Assembly: GCF_029433855.1 (NCBI RefSeq)
Contig: NZ_JAROAU010000001.1
Location: forward strand, 179,608 to 243,607
Direction of reading: 5' to 3'
From: Candidatus Kosakonia sp. 282A-S69
Lineage (GTDB): Bacteria; Pseudomonadota; Gammaproteobacteria; Enterobacterales; Enterobacteriaceae
Length of the DNA: 64,000 nt
Made by a program: the position numbers and the translations under genes. The notes beneath the pieces are model-generated. The model was given only the letters and a program-made list of their open reading frames with translations, searched no databases and was not told the origin of the DNA. Positions within the stretch are counted from its first letter, which is position 1, and each line of letters opens with the position of its first letter. Shown here piece after piece: positions 10,636 to 25,810 of this stretch.

Positions 10636-12129
10636 ATGGCTCACTTACACCTATTAGCAGAAAGAATTTCCCGCCTCAGCAGCGCGCTGGAGAAAGGCCT
10701 TTTTGAACGCAGCCATGCGATCCGGCTCTGCTTACTGGCCGCCCTGAGCGGCGAAAGCGTATTTCTGCTGGGGCCGCCGGGCATCGCCAAAAGCCTGATC
10801 GCCCGCCGCCTGAAATTCGCCTTCAAAAATGCCCGCGCGTTTGAATATTTAATGACCCGTTTTTCCACGCCGGAAGAGGTTTTTGGCCCACTTTCCATTC
10901 AGGCGCTGAAAGATGAAGGTCGCTATGAGCGTCTCACAAGCGGCTATTTACCGGAAGCGGAAATCGTCTTTCTGGATGAGATCTGGAAAGCAGGCCCGGC
11001 GATCCTTAACACCCTGCTGACCGCGATTAATGAACGCCGTTTTCGTAACGGCGCCAGCGAAGATCACATTCCGATGCGCTTGCTGGTGGCGGCCTCTAAC
11101 GAACTACCGGAAGCGGACAGCAGCCTGGAAGCGCTCTATGACCGCATGCTGATTCGTCTCTGGCTCGACAAAGTGCAGGAAAAGAGCAACTTCCGCTCGA
11201 TGCTAATAAGCCAGCAGAGTGAGAGTGAAAACCCCGTGCCAGCGGAGCTGCAAATTACCGACGAAGAGTATATTCGCTGGCAGCATGACATTTCCCAGGT
11301 GGCGCTGCCGGAACCGGTATTTGAGCTGATTTACACTCTGCGCCAGCAACTGGATACCCTGCCGAACGCACCTTATGTTTCCGATCGGCGCTGGAAAAAA
11401 GCGATTCGCCTGCTGCAGGCCAGCGCTCTGTTCAGCGGCCGCGACGCGGTAGCTCCCATCGATCTTATTCTGCTGAAAGATTGCCTGTGGCACGATGCTG
11501 AAAGCCTGCGCCTGCTGCAACAACAGCTCGACGTTTTGATGACCGGGCACGCCTGGCAGCAGCAGGCGATGGTGACGCAGCTGAGTGCGATAGCCCAGCG
11601 ACACCTGCAGCTTCAGCAGCAGCAAAGTGATAAAACCGCGCTCAAAGTGGAGCGCCAGGGCGGCATGTTCAGCCGTCGTCCCCATTATGAACTTCCTGCA
11701 GATCTGACCGAGCCGGTGCTGACACTTCTGTTGCAGCAGCCGCTGAAACTGCACGATCTTAACGTTATCCACATCACCCTTGAGCGCAGCGCGCTGGAGC
11801 AGTGGCTGACAAAAGGGGGCGAGATCCGCGGCAAGCTTAACGGCATTGGCTTTGCCCAGCCGCTCAATATGGAAGTGGATGCCAGCCAGCACCTGCTGGT
11901 GCGCGATGTCAGTTTGCAGAGCTCACGCCTGGCGCTGCCAGGTACGGCATCAGAGAATGTGCCGGATGAGATCAGGCAGCAACTGGAGGCGCTGGACACC
12001 ACCTGGCACCAGCAGCACACCCGTTTTAGTGAACAGCAGAAGTGTCTGTTTATCTCCAGCGACTGGTTGGGTCGCATTGAAGCCAGCCTGCAGGATGTCA
12101 GAGCGCAGATCCAACAGGCGCGTCAATGA
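10636..12129 (+). CDS. ravA: MoxR-type AAA+ ATPase RavA
   Basis: A 497-residue AAA+ ATPase of the MoxR group. In K-12 it forms hexamers, binds the lysine decarboxylase LdcI and acts with ViaA on membrane or respiratory complexes. Walker A is GPPGIAKS (46-53) and Walker B is [11 protein letters not shown] (about 110-120); a C-terminal triple-helical and LARA region follows. The reading frame is open back to 10432, but ATG 10636 ([14 protein letters not shown]) matches the family start and length. The stop overlaps the viaA start (ATGA), implying translational coupling. Confidence 0.95.
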   Translation: MAHLHLLAERISRLSSALEKGLFERSHAIRLCLLAALSGESVFLLGPPGIAKSLIARRLKFAFKNARAFEYLMTRFSTPEEVFGPLSIQALKDEGRYERLTSGYLPEAEIVFLDEIWKAGPAILNTLLTAINERRFRNGASEDHIPMRLLVAASNELPEADSSLEALYDRMLIRLWLDKVQEKSNFRSMLISQQSESENPVPAELQITDEEYIRWQHDISQVALPEPVFELIYTLRQQLDTLPNAPYVSDRRWKKAIRLLQASALFSGRDAVAPIDLILLKDCLWHDAESLRLLQQQLDVLMTGHAWQQQAMVTQLSAIAQRHLQLQQQQSDKTALKVERQGGMFSRRPHYELPADLTEPVLTLLLQQPLKLHDLNVIHITLERSALEQWLTKGGEIRGKLNGIGFAQPLNMEVDASQHLLVRDVSLQSSRLALPGTASENVPDEIRQQLEALDTTWHQQHTRFSEQQKCLFISSDWLGRIEASLQDVRAQIQQARQ

Positions 12130-13577
12130 TCCCACTCGATACGCTCAATATGATGCTGGCCATCAGCGAAGAGGCGTTGATAGAAGATCTTATTATCCTC
12201 TTACTGGCCTCGCCGCAGCTGGCGATCTTTTTTGAAAAGTTTCCCAAGCTCAAGCATGCGATTACTGAAGATCTGCCGCGCTGGCGCGAAGCGCTAAAAA
12301 AGCACCTTAAAGAGGCGGAAGTGCCAAAAACGCTGGCGGAAGAGGTGCTCACTTTTCAGCAAAGCCAGCTGCTCTCCACCTCGCAGTTTACCGTTCAGCT
12401 GCCGCAAACGCTGGCGCTGCTCGATAAGGTGCAATCCCCTTTCGCGGCGCAGGCCCGTCAGATGGTCACCGATAACCCGGTCTTCACCCCGGCGCTGCAT
12501 ACGCTCTTTCTTCAGCGCTGGCGCCTGAGCCTGGTGGTGCAAACCACCGCCTTTAACCAGCAGCTGCTGGAGGAGGAGCGCGAACAGCTGCTGAGTGAAG
12601 TGCAGGCACGCATGACGCTCAGCGGCCAGCTTGAACCGGTATTGATTGAAAATGAGAACGCGGCCGGCAGATTGTGGGACATGAGCGCCGGGCAGCTAAA
12701 ACGCGGCGATTACCAGCTGATCGTCAAATATGGCGATTTCCTCAAAGAGCAGCCCGAACTCCAGCAACTGGCAGAGCAGCTGGGCCGCTCACGGGAAGCG
12801 CGATCGGTGCCGCGCAAAGATGCTCCCATGGAGACCTTCCGCAGCCTGGTGCGCGAGCCGTCGACGGTGCCGGAGCAGGTCGATGGCCTGCATCAAAGCG
12901 ACGACATTCTGCGCCTTCTGCCGCCGGAGCTGGCGACCCTCGGCATCACCGAGCTGGAGTATGAGTTTTACCGGCGGCTGGTGGAGAAGCAGCTGCTGAC
13001 CTACCGGCTACACGGCGATGCCTGGCATGAAAAGGTCACCGAACGTCCGGTGACTCATCAGGATTTTGATGAGCAGCCGCGCGGGCCATTTATTGTCTGT
13101 GTCGACACCTCGGGTTCAATGGGCGGGTTCAACGAACAGTGTGCGAAAGCCTTCTGCCTGGCGCTGATGCGCGTGGCGCTGGCAGACAATCGACGCTGTT
13201 TTATTATGCTCTTCTCCAGCGAAGTGGTGCGCTATGAGCTGACCTGCGATAGCGGGCTGGAGCAGGCGATCCGCTTTCTGAGCCAGCGCTTTCGCGGCGG
13301 CACCGATCTGGCAAGCTGCTTTCGTGCGGTGATTGAGCGGATGCAGGGCGGCGAATGGTATGACGCCGACGCGGTGGTGATCTCCGATTTTATCGCCCAG
13401 CGCCTGCCGGACGAGGTGATCGGTAAGGTAAAGGAGCTACAGCAGGTGCATCAACACCGCTTTCATGCGGTGGCAATGTCAGCGCACGGAAAACCCGGCA
13501 TCATGCGCATCTTTGACCATATCTGGCGCTTTGATACCGGGATGCGCAGCCGTTTGCTGCGTCGCTGGCGGCGTTAA
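12126..13577 (+). CDS. viaA: VWA-domain protein ViaA, RavA partner
   Basis: A 483-residue protein with a mostly helical N-terminal half and a C-terminal von Willebrand A domain (about 320-480). Its MIDAS motif DTSGSMGG is clear, with the second metal-site Thr in FRGGTDL and the later Asp in VVISDF. ViaA stimulates RavA ATPase activity and links it to phospholipids and Fe-S/respiratory partners in K-12. It overlaps ravA by 4 bases and converges on asnA with a 4-base overlap of the stops. Confidence 0.95.
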   Translation: MIPLDTLNMMLAISEEALIEDLIILLLASPQLAIFFEKFPKLKHAITEDLPRWREALKKHLKEAEVPKTLAEEVLTFQQSQLLSTSQFTVQLPQTLALLDKVQSPFAAQARQMVTDNPVFTPALHTLFLQRWRLSLVVQTTAFNQQLLEEEREQLLSEVQARMTLSGQLEPVLIENENAAGRLWDMSAGQLKRGDYQLIVKYGDFLKEQPELQQLAEQLGRSREARSVPRKDAPMETFRSLVREPSTVPEQVDGLHQSDDILRLLPPELATLGITELEYEFYRRLVEKQLLTYRLHGDAWHEKVTERPVTHQDFDEQPRGPFIVCVDTSGSMGGFNEQCAKAFCLALMRVALADNRRCFIMLFSSEVVRYELTCDSGLEQAIRFLSQRFRGGTDLASCFRAVIERMQGGEWYDADAVVISDFIAQRLPDEVIGKVKELQQVHQHRFHAVAMSAHGKPGIMRIFDHIWRFDTGMRSRLLRRWRR

Positions 13578-14566
13578 AGCAGGCCGGCAACTTCGTCGCG
13601 CACGACAGCGGGCCATACGCCGCACTGCACCTGGCCGATGTGGGAGAGTTGTAATAGCAGCATGGTGAGGCGCGACTGACCGATGCCGCCGCCAATGGTT
13701 TGCGGCATCTCGCCACGCAGCAGCGCCTGGTGCCAGTCGAGTTGCAGCCTCTCTTCATCGCCGGTCAGTTTCAGCTGGCGCTTCAGGGCTTCGGCGTCAA
13801 CGCGGATCCCCATCGATGAGAGTTCCAGCGCATCCTCAAGCACCGGGTTCCACACCAGGATATCGCCGTTGAGGCCACTCATACCGGCTTCGGCTGGCGT
13901 GCTCCAGTCATCATAATCCGGAGCGCGAACATCATGACGCTTGCCGTCGCTAAGCTTGCCACCAATCCCCATCAGAAAGACGGCGCCCAGCTCTTTGGCA
14001 ATGGCCTTTTCGCGCCCTTTCGCATCCAAGTGCGGAAAGCGGCTGAGCAGCGTTTCGCTGTGCACAAAGTGGATCTGCTCTGGCAGGAACGGTGCCAGAC
14101 CAAACTCTTCGCTTACCGCGGCTTCGGTCGCTTTGATCCCGGACCAGATCGCCTCGACGGTTGTTTGCAGGGTCGCCAGCTGGCGCTGACCGTCACCCAA
14201 TACGCGCTCCCAGTCCCACTGATCCACATACACGGAGTGGATAGGTGAGAGGCGATCTTCATCGGGGCGCAGGGCTTTCATGTGGGTGTAAAGCCCTTCG
14301 CCCGCGCTGAAATCGTGTTGCCCCAGCGTCTGACGTTTCCACTTTGCCAGCGAGTGCACCACTTCAAAGCGGGCATCCGGCAGCGTCTTCACATTGACCT
14401 GTACCGCTTTCTCGCAACCAGACAGGTTATCCTGAGTACCATCCCCGACGCGGCTGAGAATCGGTGCCTGCACTTCAATCAGACCCAGTTTCTCTTCCAG
14501 CTGGCGAGAGAAGAAGGATTTCACGAAAGCAATCTGGCGCTGTTTTGCGATGTAGGCGGTTTTCAT
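13574..14566 (-). CDS. asnA: aspartate-ammonia ligase (asparagine synthetase A)
   Basis: A 330-residue cytoplasmic enzyme forming asparagine from aspartate, ammonia and ATP, structurally a class II aaRS-like fold. Conserved stretches include [48 protein letters not shown] and the C-terminal [15 protein letters not shown] motif. The in-frame extension to 14626 lacks support; ATG 14566 ([11 protein letters not shown]) has a GGAGTT ribosome-binding site and matches the family start. It is divergent from its regulator asnC, 151 bp away. Confidence 0.95.
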   Translation of the reverse strand: MKTAYIAKQRQIAFVKSFFSRQLEEKLGLIEVQAPILSRVGDGTQDNLSGCEKAVQVNVKTLPDARFEVVHSLAKWKRQTLGQHDFSAGEGLYTHMKALRPDEDRLSPIHSVYVDQWDWERVLGDGQRQLATLQTTVEAIWSGIKATEAAVSEEFGLAPFLPEQIHFVHSETLLSRFPHLDAKGREKAIAKELGAVFLMGIGGKLSDGKRHDVRAPDYDDWSTPAEAGMSGLNGDILVWNPVLEDALELSSMGIRVDAEALKRQLKLTGDEERLQLDWHQALLRGEMPQTIGGGIGQSRLTMLLLQLSHIGQVQCGVWPAVVRDEVAGLL

Positions 14567-14717
14567 TTTTTTAACTCCTGTCTGCGTAGGTTTGCAATTA
14601 AGCAACAGAAACAGGCGCCAGTTCAATAATCCACAATTAAAAAGGCCAGCGGGCTTTTGAATCGTTAAAATAGCCGGCTAGAATAGAATGAATCATTAAT
14701 CTACATAAGAAAAATGT

Positions 14718-15176
14718 ATGGAAAATTATCAGATCGATAATCTGGATCGCGGCATCCTGGAGTCCTTAATGACCAACGCCCGTACCGCCTACGCCGAGCT
14801 GGCGAAGCAGTTCGGTGTCAGCCCGGGTACCATTCACGTGCGGGTCGAGAAGATGAAGCAGGCGGGCATTATTACCGGCGCGCGTATCGACGTCAGCCCG
14901 AAGCAACTCGGTTACGATGTTTGCTGCTTTATCGGCATCATTTTGAAGAGCGCCAAAGATTACCCCTCGGCGCTGGCCAAACTGGAGAGCCTCGAAGAGG
15001 TGACGGAAGCCTACTACACCACCGGGCACTACAGCATCTTTATTAAAGTGATGTGCCGCTCGATCGACGCGCTGCAACAGGTACTTATCAACAAGATCCA
15101 GACCATTGATGAAATCCAGTCCACCGAGACATTGATCTCTTTGCAAAACCCCATCATGCGCACGATCCGCCCGTAA
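14718..15176 (+). CDS. asnC: Lrp/AsnC-family regulator AsnC
   Basis: A 152-residue transcription factor with an N-terminal helix-turn-helix (about 8-60; AKQFGVSPGTIHVRVEKM) and a C-terminal RAM effector domain (about 70-150). In K-12 AsnC activates asnA in an asparagine-sensitive way and represses itself. Location and orientation next to asnA are the same here. The ATG is preceded by an A-rich stretch without a strong Shine-Dalgarno. Transcription from asnC can continue into mioC toward oriC. Confidence 0.95.
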   Translation: MENYQIDNLDRGILESLMTNARTAYAELAKQFGVSPGTIHVRVEKMKQAGIITGARIDVSPKQLGYDVCCFIGIILKSAKDYPSALAKLESLEEVTEAYYTTGHYSIFIKVMCRSIDALQQVLINKIQTIDEIQSTETLISLQNPIMRTIRP

Positions 15177-15208
15177 CCGGGCGTTTTCATCCACGATCAA
15201 TACCCGCA

Positions 15209-15217
15209 TTGTCCACA
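15209..15217 (+). promoter_or_regulatory. DnaA box in the mioC promoter region
   Basis: TTGTCCACA differs by one base from the DnaA consensus TTATCCACA and lies about 77 bp before the mioC start. K-12 mioC is repressed by DnaA through boxes in this position. Confidence 0.6.
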
Positions 15218-15293
15218 GGTAGATCCCAGCTCATTCACAGCGTACAATACGCCCCACTTTGTCGTCGCAGGACGACTAAAACGGAGCGGGTTC

Positions 15294-15743
15294 ATGGCAG
15301 ACATTACTCTTATTAGCGGCAGCACCCTTGGCGGTGCGGAATACGTAGCAGAACATCTGGCTGAAAAGCTGGAGGAAGCAGGGTTCAACACCTTTACGTT
15401 CCATGGACCGTTATTAGAGGATTTGCCGCAGCAGGGGCTCTGGCTGGTGGTCACTTCCACCCACGGCGCGGGTGATATCCCGGACAACCTGCTGCCAATG
15501 TATGAAGAGCTTGATGAGCTGAACCCGGATCTGTCGCAGATTCGTTTTGGCGCGATCGGTATCGGCAGCCGTGAATATGACACCTTCTGCCAGGCGATCG
15601 ACAAAATGGAAGCCGGGCTGAAGAAAAATGGTGCCAAACAGATCGGTGAAACACTGAAGATCAATATCCTCGATCACGATATTCCGGAGGATCCGGCCGA
15701 AGAGTGGCTGGGATCCTGGATTAAATTACTCGATATTGTGTAA
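15294..15743 (+). CDS. mioC: flavodoxin-like protein MioC
   Basis: A 149-residue FMN-binding flavodoxin-fold protein. The phosphate-binding loop is SGSTLGGAEYVAEHL (about 8-22), and later loops VVTSTHGAGDIPDN and GIGSREYDTFCQAID line the flavin site. In K-12 it supports biotin synthase in vitro, and its transcription runs through oriC, influencing initiation. It is immediately followed by oriC. The ribosome-binding site is GGAG at a normal distance. It is two residues longer than the K-12 protein. Confidence 0.95.
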   Translation: MADITLISGSTLGGAEYVAEHLAEKLEEAGFNTFTFHGPLLEDLPQQGLWLVVTSTHGAGDIPDNLLPMYEELDELNPDLSQIRFGAIGIGSREYDTFCQAIDKMEAGLKKNGAKQIGETLKINILDHDIPEDPAEEWLGSWIKLLDIV

Positions 15744-16020
15744 AGATCGTGCGATCAGCAGTGGATAACTACGCTTAAAAGCGCTTATTAACCGGTAGTT
15801 ATCCAATGAATAACTCTTCACTTCGCTGTGGCCTGTGTATAACTAGCCCTTTTGATCCCAGCTTATACGTTGCAGGATCACCGATCATTCACAGTTAATG
15901 ATCCTTCCTAATAAACTGATCTTAAAGCGATGATCCGGCTTATCCACAAGACATCGCGATCCTAATAAGAGATCACAATAGAACAGATCTCTCTATATAA
16001 AGATCTTCTTTTTAATAGCC
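15744..16020. other. chromosomal replication origin oriC
   Basis: The mioC-mnmG gap has all parts of an enterobacterial origin, in reverse orientation to the usual K-12 drawing. DnaA boxes: R4-like AGTGGATAA (15760-15768, one mismatch), R3-like TTATCCAAT (15799-15807), R2 TGTGTATAA (15834-15842) and R1 TTATCCACA (15940-15948, exact). The unwinding element has three 13-mers on the minus strand beginning GATC (15962-15974, 15977-15989, 15993-16005). A degenerate IHF site lies at 15909-15921. About a dozen GATC Dam/SeqA sites are present, including one in each 13-mer. Confidence 0.96.
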
Positions 16021-16115
16021 GGGATCCGGAGTCTTTCTCACTGGACTAAAGTTGAGTAGAATCCACGGCCCGGCCACACATTCACTTTCTAACCGCTCAG
16101 GCGAGGCATACCACC

Positions 16116-18005
16116 ATGTTTTATCCGGATCCTTTTGACGTCATCATCATTGGCGGGGGTCATGCAGGTACTGAGGCCGCAATGGCCGCAGCACGTATGG
16201 GTCAGCAGACTCTGCTTTTGACACACAATATCGACACGCTGGGGCAGATGAGCTGCAACCCGGCGATCGGCGGTATTGGGAAAGGACACCTGGTTAAAGA
16301 AGTGGATGCACTGGGCGGGCTGATGGCGACAGCGATCGATCATGCCGGCATTCAGTTTAGGATACTAAACGCGAGCAAAGGTCCTGCCGTTCGGGCGACC
16401 CGTGCACAGGCGGATCGCGTGCTCTATCGTCAGGCTGTACGCACTGCGCTGGAAAACCAGCCGAACCTGATGATCTTCCAGCAGGCGGTTGAGGATCTGA
16501 TCGTTGAAAACGATCACGTCGTCGGCGCCGTCACTCAGATGGGGCTGAAGTTCCGCGCAAAAGCGGTGGTACTGACCGTCGGCACCTTCCTGGATGGCAA
16601 GATCCATATCGGGCTGGATAATTACAGCGGTGGTCGCGCAGGCGATCCGCCGTCGATCCCGCTCTCCCGCCGTCTGCGTGAACTGCCGCTGCGCGTCAGC
16701 CGTCTGAAAACCGGTACACCGCCGCGTATCGATGCGCGCACCATTGATTTCAGCGTGCTGGCACAGCAGCACGGCGACGATCCGATGCCGGTCTTCTCGT
16801 TTATGGGCAATGCCGCTCAGCATCCGCGTCAGGTGCCGTGCTATATCACGCACACCAACGAAAAGACCCATGAAGTGATCCGCAACAACCTCGATCGCAG
16901 CCCGATGTATGCCGGCGTGATTGAAGGGATCGGCCCGCGCTACTGCCCGTCGATCGAAGATAAAGTCATGCGCTTTGCCGATCGCAACCAGCATCAGATC
17001 TTCCTTGAGCCGGAAGGGCTTACCTCCAACGAAATTTACCCGAATGGCATCTCTACCAGCCTGCCGTTCGACGTGCAGATGCAGATTGTCCGCTCGATGC
17101 AGGGGATGGAAAACGCGAAGATCGTTCGTCCTGGCTACGCCATTGAGTATGATTTCTTCGACCCGCGCGATCTGAAACCAACCCTTGAGAGCAAATACAT
17201 CAACGGCCTCTTCTTCGCCGGCCAGATCAACGGCACTACCGGTTACGAGGAAGCTGCCGCGCAGGGTCTGCTGGCCGGTCTGAACGCCGGGCGCTACTCG
17301 GCGGATAAAGAGGGCTGGGCTCCGCGTCGCGACCAGGCTTACCTGGGCGTGCTGGTAGACGATCTTTGCACGCTGGGCACCAAAGAGCCCTACCGCATGT
17401 TTACCTCCCGCGCGGAGTATCGCCTGATGCTGCGTGAAGATAACGCCGATCTGCGCCTGACCGAAGCGGGCCGCGAACTGGGTCTGGTCGACAATGAGCG
17501 CTGGGCGCGTTTCAATCAGAAACTGGAGACCATTGAGCGCGAACGCCAGCGTCTGAAATCCCAGTGGGTGTCACCGGCTTCTGAACATGCGCCGATCGTT
17601 AACGCACAGCTGACTGCGCCGTTGTCGCGCGAAGCCAGCGGCGAAGATCTGCTGCGTCGCCCGGAGATGACCTACGATCAGCTGGTGCAGCTGACGCCGT
17701 TCGCGCCGGGCTTAGACGATAAGCAGGCTGCGGAACAGGTTGAAATCCAGGTGAAGTATGAAGGCTATATCGCCCGTCAGCAGGATGAGATCGAAAAGCA
17801 GCAGCGCAATGAGAACACTATCCTGCCGGCGACCCTCGATTACCGCCAGGTAAACGGCCTGTCGAACGAGGTGATCGCGAAGCTTAACGATCATAAACCC
17901 TCTTCCATCGGCCAGGCTTCGCGGATCTCGGGCATTACGCCAGCGGCGATCTCTATTCTGCTGGTGTGGCTGAAAAAGCAGGGGATGCTGCGCCGCAGCG
18001 CATAA
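16116..18005 (+). CDS. mnmG: tRNA U34 carboxymethylaminomethyl synthase subunit MnmG (GidA)
   Basis: A 629-residue FAD-dependent enzyme that, with MnmE, installs (carboxymethyl)aminomethyl groups on U34 of tRNAs. The N-terminal Rossmann motif [22 protein letters not shown] binds FAD. Family signatures [22 protein letters not shown] and [19 protein letters not shown] are intact, and the C-terminal helical domain (about 550-629) binds MnmE and tRNA. It begins 111 bases beyond the 13-mer region of oriC. Length equals K-12 MnmG. Confidence 0.97.
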   Translation: MFYPDPFDVIIIGGGHAGTEAAMAAARMGQQTLLLTHNIDTLGQMSCNPAIGGIGKGHLVKEVDALGGLMATAIDHAGIQFRILNASKGPAVRATRAQADRVLYRQAVRTALENQPNLMIFQQAVEDLIVENDHVVGAVTQMGLKFRAKAVVLTVGTFLDGKIHIGLDNYSGGRAGDPPSIPLSRRLRELPLRVSRLKTGTPPRIDARTIDFSVLAQQHGDDPMPVFSFMGNAAQHPRQVPCYITHTNEKTHEVIRNNLDRSPMYAGVIEGIGPRYCPSIEDKVMRFADRNQHQIFLEPEGLTSNEIYPNGISTSLPFDVQMQIVRSMQGMENAKIVRPGYAIEYDFFDPRDLKPTLESKYINGLFFAGQINGTTGYEEAAAQGLLAGLNAGRYSADKEGWAPRRDQAYLGVLVDDLCTLGTKEPYRMFTSRAEYRLMLREDNADLRLTEAGRELGLVDNERWARFNQKLETIERERQRLKSQWVSPASEHAPIVNAQLTAPLSREASGEDLLRRPEMTYDQLVQLTPFAPGLDDKQAAEQVEIQVKYEGYIARQQDEIEKQQRNENTILPATLDYRQVNGLSNEVIAKLNDHKPSSIGQASRISGITPAAISILLVWLKKQGMLRRSA

Positions 18006-18014
18006 ACGTATCAC

Positions 18015-18037
18015 TCAGCCCCGTACGACGGGGCTGA
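18015..18037 (+). other. stem-loop between mnmG and rsmG
   Basis: A 10-bp perfect stem TCAGCCCCGT/ACGGGGCTGA with a 3-base loop lies 10 bases after the mnmG stop. No U-tract follows, so it is more likely an attenuating or mRNA-stabilising element than a full terminator. Confidence 0.6.
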
Positions 18038-18099
18038 TAACGCTAAAAAGGCGGGGAAGCCGTGCTACCCGCCAGGTCGTCTCTCAACAGGTATTCGTT

Positions 18100-18723
18100 G
18101 TGCTCAATAAACTCTCTCGTCTGCTGGCTGAAGCCGGCATTTCGCTGTCCGATCAGCAACAACAGCAGCTGGTGGCGTATGTTGAAATGCTGCACAAGTG
18201 GAACAAAGCCTACAACCTTACTTCGGTTCGCGACCCGAATGAGATGCTGGTGCGTCATATTCTCGACAGCATTGTCGTGGCGCCGCATCTGCAGGGAACG
18301 CGTTTTATCGATGTTGGCACGGGCCCCGGCCTGCCGGGTATTCCACTCTCTATCGTGTGCCCGGAATCTCACTTCACGCTGCTCGACAGCCTGGGTAAGC
18401 GTGTTCGCTTCCTGCGGCAGGTGCAGCATGAGCTGAAGCTTACCAATATTGAGCCGGTACAGAGCCGCGTAGAGGACTTCCCTGCCGAGCCGCCATTTGA
18501 TGGTGTGATTAGCCGCGCGTTTGCCTCGCTGAATGACATGGTGAACTGGTGCCATCACCTTCCGGGTGACGCGGGTCGCTTCTATGCCCTGAAAGGGCAG
18601 TTGCCGGAAGATGAGATCGCGCGCTTGCCCGCGGGGTTAGCCGTGGAGTCGATTGTCGAATTAAACGTCCCGCATCTGGACGGCGAGCGCCATCTGGTTA
18701 TCGTTAAAGCAAATAAAGTTTAA
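18100..18723 (+). CDS. rsmG: 16S rRNA G527 N7-methyltransferase RsmG (GidB)
   Basis: A 207-residue SAM-dependent methyltransferase that modifies G527 in the 530 loop of 16S rRNA; its loss gives low-level streptomycin resistance. The SAM motif [18 protein letters not shown] (about 68-85) and following [15 protein letters not shown] are intact, as is the VISRAFASL segment. It is downstream of mnmG as in K-12. The start chosen is ATG-like 18100 (reads GTG/ATG context TTGTGCTCAAT; initiating codon GTG). Confidence 0.93.
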   Translation: MLNKLSRLLAEAGISLSDQQQQQLVAYVEMLHKWNKAYNLTSVRDPNEMLVRHILDSIVVAPHLQGTRFIDVGTGPGLPGIPLSIVCPESHFTLLDSLGKRVRFLRQVQHELKLTNIEPVQSRVEDFPAEPPFDGVISRAFASLNDMVNWCHHLPGDAGRFYALKGQLPEDEIARLPAGLAVESIVELNVPHLDGERHLVIVKANKV

Positions 18724-19341
18724 TTTTTATCAAAAAATGTTGCGTTCGTGCTGTTGCGTGAATGTTAAAAAAGGCGACGAAAAAGAGTGATACTTCCGGT
18801 TACATTTAACTTAAATTTAACCAGGATTTATCTGACATTTAACGTCGCTTTTTTTCATTCAGTATCAGAATAATCAACAATGAAAATATCAGGGCGCTAA
18901 AAATCGGCACCTAAAACTACGGCGGCTTGTAAAATAATTATTAAAAATGTCAAACAAAGGTTTTTGTTGTAGAGGCGAGTGTTTTAAAAAGAGTTGTGAT
19001 AAATCGTCTTTATTTTCATAAAGATGAAAAGCATTAAAATCTGCGGGCTTTTAAAACGATGGCTGCATATATGTTTAATTTGTGACCTGGTGCACGCTTT
19101 ATCGCCGGGTTTTTCCTGTTATTTGCACTTTTGCTCGAAGCTTCATCGTTTCTACAAAAGTTTAAAAATAGACCTCGGGAAAAATATTTAAACATTTATT
19201 CACCTTTTCGCTACTTATTGTTTGAAATCACGAGGCCGCACCGTATAATTTGACCGCTTTTTGATGCTTGACTCCGGGCCGTAAAGAACGTTTTATACGA
19301 CACGCGACATACCTCAAAGGGAGCAGGAGTTAAGAAAGATT
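18724..19341 (+). promoter_or_regulatory. A/T-rich rsmG-atpI spacer with the atp operon promoter
   Basis: This 618-bp gap has no credible ORF. Its distal end carries the likely atp promoter, with -35 TTGACT (19268-19273) followed about 17-18 bp later by a TTTTATA-type -10 (19291-19297), ahead of a 45-base leader. The rest is A/T-rich with poly-A and poly-T runs, as in K-12. No terminator was identified with certainty. Confidence 0.65.
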
Positions 19342-20549
<1,208 letters not shown>

Positions 20550-20579
20550 TTTTTAACAACACTACTACGTTTTAACTGA

Positions 20580-20863
<284 letters not shown>

Positions 20864-20895
20864 TAGAACGTTAACCAGATAAGAGGCATTGTGCT

Positions 20896-21366
20896 GTGAA
20901 TCTAAACGCAACAATCCTCGGCCAGGCCATCGCGTTTGTCCTGTTCGTTCTGTTCTGCATGAAGTATGTATGGCCGCCGTTGATTGCTGCCATCGAAAAA
21001 CGTCAGAAAGAGATTGCTGACGGTCTCGCTTCCGCAGAACGGGCCAAAAAGGACCTGGATCTTGCACAGGCCAATGCGACCGACCAGCTGAAAAAAGCGA
21101 AAGCTGAAGCTCAGGTTATCATTGAACAGGCGAACAAACGCCGTGCTCAGATCCTGGACGAAGCGAAAGCTGAAGCCGAGCAGGAACGTAACAAAATCGT
21201 GGCGCAGGCGCAGGCGGAAATTGACGCCGAACGTAAACGCGCTCGCGAAGAGCTGCGTAAACAAGTGGCTCTGCTGGCTGTTGCCGGCGCCGAGAAGATC
21301 ATCGAGCGTTCCGTGGATGAAGCTGCTAACAGCGACATCGTGAATAAACTGGTCGCTGAACTGTAA
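20896..21366 (+). CDS. atpF: F0 ATP synthase subunit b
   Basis: A 156-residue peripheral-stalk subunit that dimerises. One N-terminal transmembrane helix (about 5-25, [20 protein letters not shown]) is followed by a long charged helix (about 30-156) with a right-handed coiled-coil pattern and a C-terminal segment binding delta. The initiation codon is GTG, as in K-12. The gap before it contains an AAGAGGC ribosome-binding site. Confidence 0.97.
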   Translation: MNLNATILGQAIAFVLFVLFCMKYVWPPLIAAIEKRQKEIADGLASAERAKKDLDLAQANATDQLKKAKAEAQVIIEQANKRRAQILDEAKAEAEQERNKIVAQAQAEIDAERKRAREELRKQVALLAVAGAEKIIERSVDEAANSDIVNKLVAEL

Positions 21367-21379
21367 GGAGGAGGGGCTG

Positions 21380-21913
21380 ATGTCTGAATTTGTAACGGTA
21401 GCTCGCCCCTACGCCAAAGCAGCTTTTGACTTTGCCGTCGAAACCCAAAGCGTTGACCGCTGGCAGGATATGCTGGCGTTCGCCGCCGAGGTGACGAAAA
21501 ACGAACAAATGGCCGAGCTGCTCTCCGGTGCGATTGCACCGGAAACGCTCGCCGACTCGTTTATCGCCGTATGTGGTGAGCAACTGGACGAAAAAGGCCA
21601 AAACCTGATTCGTGTGATGGCCGAAAACGGCCGTCTTAAAGTGCTCCCTGATGTTCTTGAGCAGTTCATTCAATTGCGCGCGGCCAGCGAGGCTATCGCC
21701 GAAGTCGAAGTGACTTCCGCCTCCGCACTGAGTGAAGAACAGCTTGCGAAAATCAGCACAGCGATGGAAAAACGTCTGTCACGTAAAGTGAAGCTGAATT
21801 GCAATATCGATAAGTCTGTAATGGCAGGCGTAATCATCCGTGCGGGTGATATGGTCATTGATGGCAGCGTACGCGGCCGTCTTGAGCGCCTTGCAGACGT
21901 CTTGCAGTCTTAA
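21380..21913 (+). CDS. atpH: F1 ATP synthase subunit delta
   Basis: A 177-residue subunit joining the peripheral stalk to the top of the alpha/beta hexamer. An N-terminal six-helix domain (about 1-105; [16 protein letters not shown] is the family start) precedes a C-terminal domain ending [16 protein letters not shown]. It is preceded by AAGGAGGAGG, a near-perfect ribosome-binding site, 13 bases after atpF. Confidence 0.97.
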   Translation: MSEFVTVARPYAKAAFDFAVETQSVDRWQDMLAFAAEVTKNEQMAELLSGAIAPETLADSFIAVCGEQLDEKGQNLIRVMAENGRLKVLPDVLEQFIQLRAASEAIAEVEVTSASALSEEQLAKISTAMEKRLSRKVKLNCNIDKSVMAGVIIRAGDMVIDGSVRGRLERLADVLQS

Positions 21914-21925
21914 GGGGACTGGAGC

Positions 21926-23467
21926 ATGCAACTGAATTCCACCGAAATCAGCGAACTGATCAAGCAGCGCATTGCTCAGTTCAGTGTTGTGAGTGAAGCT
22001 CACAACGAAGGTACTATTGTTTCTGTAAGCGACGGTGTTATCCGCATCCACGGCCTGGCCGACTGTATGCAGGGCGAGATGATTTCTCTGCCGGGTAACC
22101 GTTACGCTATCGCACTGAACCTGGAGCGCGACTCCGTAGGTGCAGTGGTGATGGGTCCGTACGCTGACCTCGCCGAAGGCATGAAGGTCAAATGTACTGG
22201 CCGTATTCTTGAAGTTCCGGTTGGCCGTGGCCTGCTGGGTCGTGTGGTAAACACCCTGGGTGCGCCAATCGACGGTAAAGGTCCGGTTGATAACGATGGC
22301 TTCTCGCCAATCGAAGTTATCGCGCCGGGCGTTATCGATCGTCAGTCCGTCGACCAGCCGGTGCAGACCGGTTATAAATCCGTCGACGCCATGATCCCAA
22401 TCGGTCGTGGTCAGCGTGAGCTGATCATCGGCGACCGTCAGACCGGTAAAACGGCGATGGCTATCGACGCCATCATCAACCAGCGCGACTCCGGCATCAA
22501 ATGTGTGTACGTGGCTATCGGCCAGAAAGCGTCCACCATTGCTAACGTGGTTCGTAAACTGGAAGAGCACGGCGCACTCTCCAACACCATCGTTGTTGTG
22601 GCGACCGCTTCTGAATCCGCTGCACTGCAATACCTGGCACCGTATGCCGGTTGCGCAATGGGCGAATACTTCCGTGACCGCGGTGAAGATGCGCTGATCG
22701 TATACGATGACCTGTCTAAACAGGCTGTTGCTTACCGTCAGGTTTCCCTGCTGCTCCGTCGTCCGCCAGGACGTGAAGCGTTCCCGGGCGACGTATTTTA
22801 CCTCCACTCCCGTCTGCTGGAGCGCGCATCCCGCGTAAACGCGGAATACGTTGAGAACTTCACCAAAGGTGAAGTGAAAGGTAAAACCGGCTCCCTGACT
22901 GCTCTGCCGATTATCGAAACGCAGGCGGGTGACGTTTCCGCGTTCGTTCCGACCAACGTAATCTCCATTACTGATGGTCAGATCTTCCTGGAAACCAACC
23001 TGTTCAACTCCGGTATTCGTCCGGCGGTTAACCCGGGTATCTCCGTATCCCGTGTGGGTGGCGCAGCGCAGACCAAGATCATCAAGAAACTGTCCGGTGG
23101 TATCCGTACCGCGCTGGCACAGTATCGTGAGCTGGCGGCGTTCTCTCAGTTCGCATCCGATCTGGACGAAGCAACCCGTAAGCAGCTGAGCCACGGTCAG
23201 AAAGTGACCGAGCTGCTGAAGCAGAAACAGTATGCCCCTATGTCTGTTGCACAACAGGGCCTGGTGCTGTTCGCAGCTGAACGCGGTTACCTCGAAGATG
23301 TGGAACTGGCGAAAATCGGTAGCTTCGAAGCCGCTCTGCTGGCGTACGTTGACCGTGAACACGCTCCGCTGATGCAAGAGATCAACCAGTCCGGTGGCTA
23401 TAACGACGAAATCGAAGGCAAGCTGAAAGGCATCCTCGATTCCTTCAAAGCAACCCAGTCCTGGTAA
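21926..23467 (+). CDS. atpA: F1 ATP synthase subunit alpha
   Basis: A 513-residue non-catalytic nucleotide-binding subunit. Walker A is GDRQTGKT (169-176 by family numbering), followed by [16 protein letters not shown] and the catalytic-interface Arg in [11 protein letters not shown]. The N-terminal beta-barrel (about 25-95) and C-terminal helical bundle are complete. Length equals K-12. An open frame antisense to most of the gene is a coding shadow. Confidence 0.98.
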   Translation: MQLNSTEISELIKQRIAQFSVVSEAHNEGTIVSVSDGVIRIHGLADCMQGEMISLPGNRYAIALNLERDSVGAVVMGPYADLAEGMKVKCTGRILEVPVGRGLLGRVVNTLGAPIDGKGPVDNDGFSPIEVIAPGVIDRQSVDQPVQTGYKSVDAMIPIGRGQRELIIGDRQTGKTAMAIDAIINQRDSGIKCVYVAIGQKASTIANVVRKLEEHGALSNTIVVVATASESAALQYLAPYAGCAMGEYFRDRGEDALIVYDDLSKQAVAYRQVSLLLRRPPGREAFPGDVFYLHSRLLERASRVNAEYVENFTKGEVKGKTGSLTALPIIETQAGDVSAFVPTNVISITDGQIFLETNLFNSGIRPAVNPGISVSRVGGAAQTKIIKKLSGGIRTALAQYRELAAFSQFASDLDEATRKQLSHGQKVTELLKQKQYAPMSVAQQGLVLFAAERGYLEDVELAKIGSFEAALLAYVDREHAPLMQEINQSGGYNDEIEGKLKGILDSFKATQSW

Positions 23468-23517
23468 CGTCTGGCGGCCTGTCTTAGGGCAGGCCGTAAG
23501 GCATTGAGGAGAAGCTC

Positions 23518-25790
<2,273 letters not shown>

Positions 25791-25810
25791 CGCCTTAATC
25801 GGAGGGTGAT

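Noticed and set aside
18724-19267. Hidden small gene in the A/T-rich rsmG-atpI spacer
   Set aside because: Frames are short and have no convincing ribosome-binding site; the length and character match the empty K-12 spacer.
21779-23377. 532-codon open frame on the minus strand across atpA and atpH
   Set aside because: It is antisense to highly conserved ATP synthase genes, has no recognisable protein features and arises from the strong codon bias of those genes.
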